NCBI RefSeq assembly: GCF_004208535.1
Contig: NZ_SGIS01000015.1
Span: 1-64,000, forward strand
Reading direction: 5' to 3'
Length of the DNA: 64,000 nucleotides
Origin: Sphingomonas populi
Lineage (GTDB): Bacteria; Pseudomonadota; Alphaproteobacteria; Sphingomonadales; Sphingomonadaceae
Positions 24,047 to 32,766 of this stretch are shown piece after piece (the stretch's first letter is position 1; each line of letters begins with the position of its first letter). Made by a program: the position numbers and the translations under genes. The notes under the pieces were generated by a model that was given only the letters and a program-made list of their open reading frames with translations, was not told the origin of the DNA and made no database searches.

Positions 24047-25564
24047 GTGGACGCGCTGCCGCAGTGGACATCGAAAATCGACAAACGCGGCCTCGATCCG
24101 CTCGGAATGCAGAACGCCGGCGTGGTCCTCTACCAGGCCCTGCTGCCCGGTATCAGCAACATCACGCTGCGGATGCGTTACTATGGCTTCTTCTGCTGGT
24201 TGAGCGACGCCTACGCTCGTCGGGGCGTGACCACCGACTTCGAGCTCTGGCGCCAGTGGGTGCGTCGCGCGGAGGCGCTGTTCGCCCTGGTGTGCGCGGA
24301 CGCGACCGGGCAGGTCGGCGTCGGGGGCATCGACTGGGCGTTTCAGACGCTTCAGAACGGCGACGACGTGATCGACTTCTCGGTGGCGGCGTCGAACGAC
24401 GCGAGCGTGAAGCGCTACCTCATCCAGAGCCTCGGCGTGTTCGGCGCGGCCTACTACACGCAGATGCAGGAGATGGGTCTCTTCGAACCCGGACCGAACG
24501 GCATCCAGCGGGTGACCGTCGACGCTGGGCTGGCGGCGGCGAACGCCTTCCGGGCCTCGATCGGGTCCGACCTCGAACGCATGTTCACGGACACGGTTGA
24601 CGCCGCGCGCGTCGACCGCGCGACTCTGGCGGCGCTCCATCCGATCGTGCCGTCGCGCATTCCGGATCCGTCTGACGAGCGGGTGGCATACGAGGACACG
24701 CTGTTCGCCGCCGGGTCGGAATCGATGGCGACCGACAGGAGCCGCCGCGCCAGCCTCAGCCTGATCCTCGATGTCACGTCGCGGGAGGGCGAGCGGCCGA
24801 CGCCTGAGAGCGTGCGGTGGGCCCTCTTCGACTCGCCGGCCGTCGCGCTGCCGGTCGATCTCGAGAGCCAGCGGCTGCTCTGGGAGTCCTACCAGTGCCA
24901 AGATCTTTTCCAGGTCGCCGCCGCCAGCCTGCTGGCGTGGGCGATCGCGGTCATGGGGGCAACGGAGGAGGGGGCCACCCTCGCCGAAATCCAGGCCGCA
25001 GTCGTGGCGCGGCTGGCGGACACCGACGCCGCGACGGCGGGCGGGACCTGGGCGGATCTGCGCGACGCGACGGACGTGGCAGCGTTCGCCTGGCGCGGGG
25101 CGTGGACGAGGCTGACCGGCAGGCGGGGATCGCCGGAGGAGAAGGCGTGGGACGCCGTCCGGCTCGTCGCGGCGCTCCATCGCCGCGTAGTGGTGCGCGA
25201 CGACCTCAGTGGGACGATCCGGAAGGCGATTCCGGTCAACGGACAGGCGCGCTCGATCGTCACAGAGCTGCGCTGGTTTGACCGTCAGGATGACCGGTCC
25301 GTGGCGGAGGCGATCGGCGAATACGTCGTGCAGCGCGCAGTGCTGCGTCACAGCTGGGTCGCCATGCAGAAGCTGCGGCGACAGCGCGACTACACGTTTC
25401 TGTTCGAGGCGAGGGATGGCCGTCTGGTCAGTCTGAATGGATATCAGCCAGTGCCCACGACGCCGCGCCTCGCGCCGGCGATCCAGTTCCTCGAGGACGT
25501 CCATCTCGTCGCGCCGGACGGCCTGACGGCGCGGGGACGCGCGCTGCTGGGAGCGAACCGTTGA
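24047..25564 (+). CDS. Unknown protein, first gene of a nuclease operon
   Basis: This is a protein of about 505 aa that I do not recognise. It begins VDALPQWTSKIDKRGLDPLG and has the conserved-looking stretch LLPGISNITLRMRYYGFFCW, which suggests a sensor or scaffold. The rest is alpha-helical with several Trp-rich segments (AFAWRGAWTRLTG). GTG 24047 has AGGGGAAA five bases upstream; ATG 24020 is the alternative. The stop overlaps the next start (TTGA at 25561..25564), so it is coupled to the PLD gene. No catalytic motif was seen. Confidence 0.7.
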   Translation: MDALPQWTSKIDKRGLDPLGMQNAGVVLYQALLPGISNITLRMRYYGFFCWLSDAYARRGVTTDFELWRQWVRRAEALFALVCADATGQVGVGGIDWAFQTLQNGDDVIDFSVAASNDASVKRYLIQSLGVFGAAYYTQMQEMGLFEPGPNGIQRVTVDAGLAAANAFRASIGSDLERMFTDTVDAARVDRATLAALHPIVPSRIPDPSDERVAYEDTLFAAGSESMATDRSRRASLSLILDVTSREGERPTPESVRWALFDSPAVALPVDLESQRLLWESYQCQDLFQVAAASLLAWAIAVMGATEEGATLAEIQAAVVARLADTDAATAGGTWADLRDATDVAAFAWRGAWTRLTGRRGSPEEKAWDAVRLVAALHRRVVVRDDLSGTIRKAIPVNGQARSIVTELRWFDRQDDRSVAEAIGEYVVQRAVLRHSWVAMQKLRRQRDYTFLFEARDGRLVSLNGYQPVPTTPRLAPAIQFLEDVHLVAPDGLTARGRALLGANR

Positions 25565-27897
25565 AGCTGCCCGAACGGCTAGGCCGTAGCTGGGGACGGG
25601 GCTTCCACTCCGCGTTCGCCACGAGCTTCGCGCTCGAGTTCGCCGCGTTCGAGGAGGTAATGCTGCCGCAGCTCTCGACCGCCGGCGCGACGAACGTCCT
25701 ACTGATCGCCGACGGCCGCATGGCGACGATGGCGCTGAGTGACGGCTCGGCGTTGCCGGAGGCGCTTGGCCGGGAATACGTCCTACATTCGCCGCCAGTC
25801 GCGGACGGCGTCTTCCATCCGAAGATCGTCCTGCAGGTTGGCCGGGCGGGCGGTCGGTGCTTCGTGAGCTCCGCCAATGTCACGGGTGCCGGCCTCGGCG
25901 GGAACGTCGAGGTCGCGGTCGAGATCGAGTGCGGGGTCGAGCCCGGCGCGGAACGGGAGATCGTCCAGGCCGCGTGGCGGTATGTTGAGGCCCTCGTTCC
26001 GGCCGACGCCGGCGCGGCGCGCGAGGCGATCGTCTGGGCGCGGGACCGCGCTCCTTGGCTCGATGGAGCGGGCGGCGGGGGCGGGCCTCATATCCTGGAG
26101 GACGGGACGGCGATCGCCTTCCTCGCCAGGCCGGGCGTCGAGGGGATCGGCGCGCGGTTCGTCAGGATGATCGGCGGCGAGGCGGTCGAACGGATGCTGA
26201 TCGCCAGCCCCTATTGGGACGAGGGGCTTGAGGCGGTCGTCGATCTGGAGCGCGCGTTGGAGCCTGGCCGCACCACGATCCTTCTGGACGTGGAGCGGCA
26301 CGAGTTCCCGACGGACGCGCCGATGCCGTCGCATCGGGAGATCGTCGACATCTCGGGATGGCAGGCCAGCCGCTTCAAGCACGCGAAGGTCGTCGTCGCG
26401 GTGACGGAGGAGCACGACCACGTCCTGAGCGGCAGCGCGAACTGCACCGTCGCGGCGCTGGGCCGCGAGGGGTTCGCCGGCACCAACGCCGAGGCGTGCG
26501 TCTATCGACGGCTTCCGCGCGGAACGGCGACGGCGGCGCTCGGGATGGATGGCTGGCTGGAGGCGGACCCGATCGCCCTGTCGGATCTTCCCGACCCGGT
26601 CGAGACCACGCCGATACCGCTGGACGAGATGCACCTCGGCGGCGCCGGGGCATTCGAGGCGGAGGGCGGCCGGTTCAACTGGCGCCGGCCGCCCGGACGC
26701 TGGGGCGACGGCGCCGTCACGTTGACGAACGCGTCCGGCGAGGTCATCGCCGAGGTTGAGGTTGGCGCCTTCGCGGTGGAGGGCGACCGGCTCACGACGT
26801 GGGTGGGGGAGCCACCGCTTGAAGACGCCGCGTTCGCCCGCGTTCGGTCGGACGCTGGCGAGTCCCTGCGCGGCTACGTCGTTCACCGATCCGTCCTCCG
26901 GGCGCGTCGACGGGAGTTCGTGGGCGGGAGCGTCAGCAAGGCGCTCGCCGCGTTCGACGACGCTGGGGAGATGCAGCTGAAGATGCTTCAGGCGTTCGAC
27001 GAGCTCGCCAGGGCGGACGTCGAGGACGAGGTTTCTGGCGACGGACCCGCCCGGGGCGGCCCGCGCGCCAAACCGGTCGAGTCGACTGCGGCGCCCAAGG
27101 TCGGCTTCATGACCTACGAGGAGTTCATGGCCGCGCGCCCGGCGCGCGAGGGAAGGGGTGGCCGCAGCGACAGCACTGTCGCGGGCACGCACTTCGACAG
27201 CGTCCGCGCGCTGCTCAACCGCCTGTCCGGCGTCGAGCAGAAAGAAGCGGGCGGCGGTGTTCCCCGCGACGACGGGTCCTGGATGGACCTTGGCGACGAG
27301 AGCGGCGAGCTCGGCGACGCCGTCGAGGAGGCGGAGGCCGAGGAGGCGGTGGCACCGCGCGTCCGACCCGCGCCGGACATGTCGGCCTACGACCGCGCGG
27401 TCAGGACCTTTGTCGAGGGCCTCGCAGCCGAGGGTCGCGCGATAGGCTCGCGCGACGTGTTGCGCCTCCGCCTCTGGATCGCGCTCGTCCTCTGGGAGGC
27501 GAGATGCGCGGCCGCGCCCAACGGGATGCCGGCGGCCGCCGACGACAAAGGCTGGCCCCGTCTTATCGTGCGCATCGTCTCGGGCTTCTTCGTCGGCAGG
27601 AGCTCGCCCGTCGGCAGGCTCGTCGTCTCGAGCGAATACGACGACATGCCGGTCGACTTCTACGAGTGCTGGTCGACCATCCTGTGGGCGCTGGACGCCA
27701 TCGTCGCGTCGGTGCCCGACCAGCCGAGGACGCGCGAGTTCAGGCGGCGAATACCGGCGCTCCGGGCCCGCGTCGTCGCGGCGCTCGGCCTTACGCCGGA
27801 GGAGCTACAGGGCGAGCCGATGTCGACGCAGCGCCTGGGCCTCGACGTCGAGTTCGGCACCCGGCTCGGTCTCTCATCTGGTGCCGGTGCGGCGTAG
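25561..27897 (+). CDS. PLD-family nuclease, large (778 aa)
   Basis: The TTG start overlaps the previous stop. The N-terminal half is a phospholipase-D-like nuclease with two half-sites: FHPKIVLQV (H86, K88) with FVSSANVTGAGLGGNVE, and FKHAKVVVAV (H274, K276) with LSGSANCTVAALG (290..301). Asp of the classic HxKxxxxD is not at its usual spacing in either. The second half is unassigned, with a beta-rich region (about 340..440) and a long acidic linker (about 480..620). The size and two-part layout resemble defence-associated PLD nucleases. It lies between the unknown gene and the PD-(D/E)XK nuclease in one operon. Confidence 0.8.
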   Translation: MKLPERLGRSWGRGFHSAFATSFALEFAAFEEVMLPQLSTAGATNVLLIADGRMATMALSDGSALPEALGREYVLHSPPVADGVFHPKIVLQVGRAGGRCFVSSANVTGAGLGGNVEVAVEIECGVEPGAEREIVQAAWRYVEALVPADAGAAREAIVWARDRAPWLDGAGGGGGPHILEDGTAIAFLARPGVEGIGARFVRMIGGEAVERMLIASPYWDEGLEAVVDLERALEPGRTTILLDVERHEFPTDAPMPSHREIVDISGWQASRFKHAKVVVAVTEEHDHVLSGSANCTVAALGREGFAGTNAEACVYRRLPRGTATAALGMDGWLEADPIALSDLPDPVETTPIPLDEMHLGGAGAFEAEGGRFNWRRPPGRWGDGAVTLTNASGEVIAEVEVGAFAVEGDRLTTWVGEPPLEDAAFARVRSDAGESLRGYVVHRSVLRARRREFVGGSVSKALAAFDDAGEMQLKMLQAFDELARADVEDEVSGDGPARGGPRAKPVESTAAPKVGFMTYEEFMAARPAREGRGGRSDSTVAGTHFDSVRALLNRLSGVEQKEAGGGVPRDDGSWMDLGDESGELGDAVEEAEAEEAVAPRVRPAPDMSAYDRAVRTFVEGLAAEGRAIGSRDVLRLRLWIALVLWEARCAAAPNGMPAAADDKGWPRLIVRIVSGFFVGRSSPVGRLVVSSEYDDMPVDFYECWSTILWALDAIVASVPDQPRTREFRRRIPALRARVVAALGLTPEELQGEPMSTQRLGLDVEFGTRLGLSSGAGAA

Positions 27898-28726
27898 CGT
27901 GTCGCGTGAGACCGCACCGGACCGATCGGTCCCTAACGCTCGCGCCGGGCTGGAGGCGGGCGCGTTGCCGTCCGGCGTCGAGCGCCTGTCGGAGCGGCTG
28001 CTGTCGCTGCTGACGCAATGGCGGGAGCATGCGGAGGGGAACACGCTCCGCCGCCGGCTGTCCCTGCTGTTGGAGACGCTTGCGCCCCTTCTCCGGGTAT
28101 GCGCTGGCACGCCTCTCGATGCGGAGCAGCTCGGACGGTTGCTTCCGGCACTGTCGGCGGTGCTTGCGGAACGGAGGGATGCCGGCGAGGCGATAAACCC
28201 GTGGACCGTCTCCGGGGCCAGGCGCCGCGAGGTCCGCAATGCCGCCATCCTCGTGGCGCTGTGGTCGTCCGCCGAGGTCGGCGACGCGGGTCCGGAATTC
28301 CTGGGCGGGTTCCTCGACCGGTGCCAGGGGCGACTGGGACTCGGCCTGCCTGACCGGAACGAGCTCGCGCTCGGCTACCGAATGCGGGTCGAGAACTGCC
28401 CAGGCGTGGACGGGTCGGATCGCGTCGACCTCATCGTCGAGACCGCCCGGCACCTCATCGGCATCGAGATCAAGATCGACGCGAAGGAGGGCAAGGAGCA
28501 ACTCAGGCGCTACGTCGAGGCGATCGACCGTTGCGCGCAGCAGCTCGGCAAGGACCCTCGGGTGATCCTCCTGGCTCCCTTCCCGCCGTCCCGCGACGAC
28601 GTGATTCCGGCCGGCTGGTCAATGGTCAGGTCGGCCGCCGCCGCTGCGCTCCCCAAGCGCCGCTCCGAATACGGGTTCGCCCACCATCTCATCGCGCACT
28701 TCGCGCACCACGTCCGATCATTCTGA
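27881..28726 (+). CDS. PD-(D/E)XK nuclease-family protein
   Basis: This is a 281-aa protein whose GTG start overlaps the PLD gene by 17 bases; GTG 27899 is an alternative. The N-terminal 150 residues are helical. The nuclease core reads DRVDLIVETARHLIGIEIKI (D183, E196, K198), followed by AKEGKEQLRRYVEAI and RVILLAPF, the order seen in PDDEXK_4-type restriction-like nucleases. It is the second predicted nuclease of the operon. The next gene starts ten bases after its stop with a good ribosome site. Confidence 0.8.
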   Translation: MPVRRSVSRETAPDRSVPNARAGLEAGALPSGVERLSERLLSLLTQWREHAEGNTLRRRLSLLLETLAPLLRVCAGTPLDAEQLGRLLPALSAVLAERRDAGEAINPWTVSGARRREVRNAAILVALWSSAEVGDAGPEFLGGFLDRCQGRLGLGLPDRNELALGYRMRVENCPGVDGSDRVDLIVETARHLIGIEIKIDAKEGKEQLRRYVEAIDRCAQQLGKDPRVILLAPFPPSRDDVIPAGWSMVRSAAAAALPKRRSEYGFAHHLIAHFAHHVRSF

Positions 28727-28736
28727 GGAACAGCCG

Positions 28737-29360
28737 ATGTCCGATAGCAGGTCGCTCGATGCACTCGTCATACGCAACATCGCAGACATAGAGGCCGCGA
28801 TGAAGCACGCTCAAGAGCGCATCGGCCCCCGGATATGGGAGGTGGCGTCTCGCGTGATGCAGGCTGCATGCGAGGCGCGCGACTGGACATCGGTTGCCGA
28901 CATCAAGGACGAGGACGTCTGGATCGCTGACCCCGCCTGGCTGATGCCCGACCAGCGCAAGCCCAAGGCGGACTTCTTCCTCGGCCTCGACGAGCGGACC
29001 TCGGGCGACAATGACGGCGAGAACAGCTGGCTGGCGACGTTCGTCGCCAGCGGCCCCAATAGGGCAACCATGGCGTTCTGGCTCTGTCAGCGCATCCTCG
29101 GTGCGGGAGCATGGAAGAAACTCGTCAAGTCGAACGACCGGATCGTGGCGGAGCTTCGGGGCCTGGGCTTTTCGGTGGACGACGACGACGACCGCCGGCT
29201 CTACCTGCCGGTCGTGCTGGATCGGGAGCAGCTGGCCCGGGCGTTCGAGACCGACGACTTCGACGCTGTCATGGAGCCGGTTGGAACCGCCGTGGGGAAC
29301 GCCCTGGCGGCCGCCGACGTTCTCGAGAGGCTTCGGGGCCTCGCCCGCGCCGCCGCGTAG
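28737..29360 (+). CDS. Unknown protein, last gene of the nuclease operon
   Basis: This is a 207-aa acidic protein with no recognised domain. ATG 28737 has GAGGAACAG upstream. Visible segments are RIGPRIWEVASRVMQAAC, DEDVWIADPAWLMP and SWLATFVASGPNRATMAFWL, an alpha/beta pattern with several Trp residues. DDDDD stretches lie near residue 144. It may be an immunity or sensor component. It is followed directly by the decayed traA end. Confidence 0.6.
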   Translation: MSDSRSLDALVIRNIADIEAAMKHAQERIGPRIWEVASRVMQAACEARDWTSVADIKDEDVWIADPAWLMPDQRKPKADFFLGLDERTSGDNDGENSWLATFVASGPNRATMAFWLCQRILGAGAWKKLVKSNDRIVAELRGLGFSVDDDDDRRLYLPVVLDREQLARAFETDDFDAVMEPVGTAVGNALAAADVLERLRGLARAAA

Positions 29361-29498
29361 GCACTCCCGCTCCATCGCTTCGATGAAGGCGCGGTGGGAG
29401 CGACGACGGCCTCATTGTAGGCGAGGCCTGCCTCGGCGCTTCGCGCTGCCTCCTCGAGCAGCCTCGGCCCGACGCGGTCCTCGACCGCGACCGGGAGG

Positions 29499-29612
29499 TT
29501 GCGGAAGAAGGCGGAGTTCGGTTTGCCGGAGGTGTCGGGACGCAGCATGGGCGAGAGCCTTGCCGATATCGTTGGTCGTGGTCGGGGTAGGGGGCTCGAA
29601 ATCGGGATGTAG
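29499..29612 (+). pseudogene. Second traA 3' end (remnant)
   Basis: The frame LRKKAEFGLPEVSGRSMGES, then LADIVGRGRGRGLEIGM and stop at 29612, matches the end of the complete traA (LRNRRAQLGLPEADVRSIGQ, then GLADMIGRGRSRGLGIGM, stop 8934). The DNA has diverged, so it is not a recent copy but the tail of another Ti-type relaxase gene. Its upstream part is lost or frame-shifted. It shows that two related conjugative elements recombined or that cargo entered a traA 3' end. Confidence 0.75.
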
Positions 29613-29766
29613 GCAAGTGGTCGTGGGCTTACGTATGCCGGCAAACTGGCCCACCTACATGGCTCGGCACCGTGCGCTTCATTTCGGGCCTGAATCTGAA
29701 CCTTTTGGTGCAGGATGACCGGCAAGACGATCCTGTGCTGCGAGCGGGCTAAGTCGGGCACGATCA
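29613..29766. other. Gap between the traA remnant and hsdR
   Basis: About 150 bases without a convincing gene. It lies downstream of the hsdR stop and after the traA remnant. No terminator hairpin stands out. Confidence 0.35.
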
Positions 29767-32766
29767 TTAAGCCGCTTTGGTCTCCCGCACTTGGCGCTGC
29801 GCGCGGCGGAAGAAATGCTTTGTGATCTCCTCCCGCGCGTCCGGGTCGGTCATCATGGCGCTCTTCATTTCGTTATCCCGCTGGAACGCCCGAATGGCGC
29901 CCCGGAAGAACACGTCTCGGAAGGCGCGATAGACCACGTCATCGGAGTTATTCTTGAGCATCTCGATCATATTTTCGTCGAGGATCTCGCGATTTACACC
30001 CTCGAAGCGGATGAAATCGTCGATCGAAAATTGCGCACCATGCTTCTCATTGAAGTTCGTGATGATTTCGGACAGCGCCTTGTGTTCTTCCTCGCTGTAC
30101 GGCTTCGCTGCGAACTCGCTGATCGGCGACAGTGCGTCGTGGTCGCCGGCCGATAGCGAGGCCGACCCCTTTTCCTTCTGTTCCACGCGGAAGGCCTGAA
30201 GGCGAAGCATTTCATCGGTGACTTCAATGTCGCCCGGTATCTCGCGATCGGGTAGTAGGCGGATCAACCACGACGTATAGGCATACAGCTTTTCGAGGTC
30301 TGTATCGCCGAGCATCATGATTTGGCTCAAGAAGCTGTAGAAGCGCATATAGCTACGCAGGAGCTGACGGAATTCTTCCTGACGGTCCTCGTCGTCGCCT
30401 TCGAAGCGAGCTACCGCTTGGCGTACCAAGCCTTCGAGGCGCGCACGGTCATGGCCGCTCAGATCGCCCTTGTAGAAGGTTTCAGCGAACCGCTGCACCT
30501 CGCCGTCGTCGAGGATGCCGAACTGCTTTAGCCGGCGCTCCAGGGTGTAGATCTGGTTCGGATCCGAGTTAGCCTCCAGCGCGGTCACCTCGAAAAATGG
30601 CCGGAATGCGTTCTGGATGTCCTCGACCGTGTTCTGGAAGTCGAGGATGTAGGTGTGGTCCTTCCCAGGAAATGTCCGGTTTAGCCGCGACAGCGTCTGA
30701 ACCGCCTGCAACCCGGCGAGCTTCCGATCGACATACATCGCACTGAGCTTTGGCTGGTCGAACCCGGTCTGATACTTCTCAGCGACAATCAGCACCTGGT
30801 AATCTGAGCTGTCGAACTTTGACGGCAGCTCAGTTTCCGCGAAGCCGTTGACCTCGGCTTCGGTGTAGATGTTTCCGTCAACCTTCAGCTCACCCGAGAA
30901 GGCGACCAAGGCACGCATGTCGCCATAGCCGGCGTCGGCGATATAGGTCTTGATCCCCTGATAATAGCGCAGCGCATGTTCACGGCTCTGCGTCACCACC
31001 ATGGCCTTGGCCTGGCTGTCGAGTCCGTCCCGAACATGCCGTCGGAAATGCTCGACCATCACTTCGACTTTCTGACCGATCGCGGCGGGATGCATTGAAG
31101 CGAAGCGGGCTACACGACGGCGCGCCTGCAGGCTGTTCAGTTCGGGATCATCCTCTATCGTTTTCTCGAGCTGGTAGTAGGCCTTGTAGGTCATGTAGTT
31201 CTGCAGAACGTCGAGGATGAAGCCCTCCTCGATCGCCTGCCGCATGGAATAGAGATCGAACGGGTGTGGTAGCCCATCCATCCCCTTGCGGCCGAAACGC
31301 TCCAGTGTCACGTTACGCGGCGTCGCCGTGAAGGCGAAGAAGCTGATGTTCGGTTGGGGGCCCCGCGCGGCCTGATAGTCAGCGACAATGTCCTCGATCG
31401 TGCGATCGTCGTCGGCATCCTCGCGAGACAGCGCTTCGGTCATCGCCTGCGCGCTCTTGCCGGACTGGCTTCCGTGGGCTTCGTCCACAATGATGGCGAA
31501 GCGCTTGTCCGCCATGCCGGAGAGGGTCGTCAGGTGCTCGGTTGAGAACTTCTGGATCGTGGTCACTACGATGCGCGCGCCAGACGCGAGCGCTGCCTTC
31601 AACTGCTTCGACGTGCCGTCAATCGTCTTCACGATGCCCGCAGTTTGGGCGAACTGGGCAACGGTGCGCTGCAGCTGACGATCCAGCACGATCCGGTCGG
31701 TGACGATGATGGCGGTGTCGAAGATCGGCCTGTCGTCGGCACTGTGCAGAGTGATGGCGTGATGTGCCGTCCACGCGATCGTGTTGGACTTTCCTGATCC
31801 GGCCGAGTGCTGGATCAAATAGTTCTGTCCGGTACCAAGGGTACGTGCGTCGGCCATCACCTTGCGCACGGCGTGAAGCTGATGGAAGCGCGGGAATATC
31901 ATCGTCTCGCGCCGTTCCGGGACGTTGTTCTTGCCAGGTTTTTCCTCAACAAGCAGGTGCATGAAGCCGCCAATGATATCGAGCGTCACGTCTTTGGACA
32001 GGACGGCGAGGCCGTCCGGCTGGTCCGCCCAAATATAGGCGGTGCGGAAATCACCGGGGATGTCCCGGTTGCCGGCGCCGCCTTCGTCAGTGCCGCGGTT
32101 GAACGGCAGGAACTTCGTCTTCCCATTCATAAGGCGAGTGGTCATGGAGATGTTGGACTCGTCCATGGCGAAATGGACCAGCGCACCGCGCTTGAAGGTC
32201 AGCAGCGGCTCGTTCGCGGGCGCGCGATGCCTCTGATACTGCTTCTCGGCATGCTTGAACGTCGTGGCAGTGAGTTCGTTCTTGAGCTCGAACGTGGCGA
32301 TCGGGATGCCGTTGATGAACGTGACGATGTCTATCTCGTTATCGTTCCGCCGGCTGTAGCGCACTTGCCTAGCGAGCGAGAGGATGTTCGCGTCATACAA
32401 GGCCGTTAGCCCCGGGTTGACGCTTGACGCTGGCTTGAAGGCGCAAAGGCGCAGCTTTATGCCGGGCACGATCTTGATGCCATGCCGAAGGACCCCCAGG
32501 GTGCCGACGTTCTTCAGGTTGGCGTCGAGTTGCTTGAAGAACTCCGACTCCGCAGAGGCGGAGTACTGACTCTCCAGTTTCGCCCATTCCTGCGGTTGGG
32601 TGGTGCGGACAAATTCGACGACCAGTTCCCTATCGACCGCCAGGTCGCGGTCGTAGTCCGCGCTGGTCCGCAAACGGTATCCCTGCTGAGTCGTGAGTTC
32701 GGTGCACATGTGCTGCTCAAGGACCGACTCGTGATGGACACCTTGAGGAGTGTGGGCTTTGGTCAT
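29767..32766 (-). CDS. hsdR: Type I restriction enzyme, R (endonuclease/translocase) subunit
   Basis: This is a 999-aa protein and the motor and cutter of a type I system. The N-terminal nuclease has NDNEIDIVTFINGIPIATFE followed by LKN (D146, E160, K162). The SF2 helicase core has HSAGSGKSNT (about residue 320), DEAHGSQSG and FAFTATPRN, then LIVAEKYQTGFDQPKL and QTLSRLNRTFPGK. The C-terminal helical part binds the methylase. Its ATG overlaps the hsdS stop by four bases, so the three subunits form one operon, transcribed hsdM-hsdS-hsdR. All key motifs and the full length are present, so it is likely active. Confidence 0.95.
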   Translation of the reverse strand: MTKAHTPQGVHHESVLEQHMCTELTTQQGYRLRTSADYDRDLAVDRELVVEFVRTTQPQEWAKLESQYSASAESEFFKQLDANLKNVGTLGVLRHGIKIVPGIKLRLCAFKPASSVNPGLTALYDANILSLARQVRYSRRNDNEIDIVTFINGIPIATFELKNELTATTFKHAEKQYQRHRAPANEPLLTFKRGALVHFAMDESNISMTTRLMNGKTKFLPFNRGTDEGGAGNRDIPGDFRTAYIWADQPDGLAVLSKDVTLDIIGGFMHLLVEEKPGKNNVPERRETMIFPRFHQLHAVRKVMADARTLGTGQNYLIQHSAGSGKSNTIAWTAHHAITLHSADDRPIFDTAIIVTDRIVLDRQLQRTVAQFAQTAGIVKTIDGTSKQLKAALASGARIVVTTIQKFSTEHLTTLSGMADKRFAIIVDEAHGSQSGKSAQAMTEALSREDADDDRTIEDIVADYQAARGPQPNISFFAFTATPRNVTLERFGRKGMDGLPHPFDLYSMRQAIEEGFILDVLQNYMTYKAYYQLEKTIEDDPELNSLQARRRVARFASMHPAAIGQKVEVMVEHFRRHVRDGLDSQAKAMVVTQSREHALRYYQGIKTYIADAGYGDMRALVAFSGELKVDGNIYTEAEVNGFAETELPSKFDSSDYQVLIVAEKYQTGFDQPKLSAMYVDRKLAGLQAVQTLSRLNRTFPGKDHTYILDFQNTVEDIQNAFRPFFEVTALEANSDPNQIYTLERRLKQFGILDDGEVQRFAETFYKGDLSGHDRARLEGLVRQAVARFEGDDEDRQEEFRQLLRSYMRFYSFLSQIMMLGDTDLEKLYAYTSWLIRLLPDREIPGDIEVTDEMLRLQAFRVEQKEKGSASLSAGDHDALSPISEFAAKPYSEEEHKALSEIITNFNEKHGAQFSIDDFIRFEGVNREILDENMIEMLKNNSDDVVYRAFRDVFFRGAIRAFQRDNEMKSAMMTDPDAREEITKHFFRRAQRQVRETKAA

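Noticed and set aside
23906..25504. Upstream extension of the winged-helix/PD-(D/E)XK frame
   Set aside because: It runs antisense through the 505-aa gene; the protein sequence before the ATG at 23905 has no domain character.
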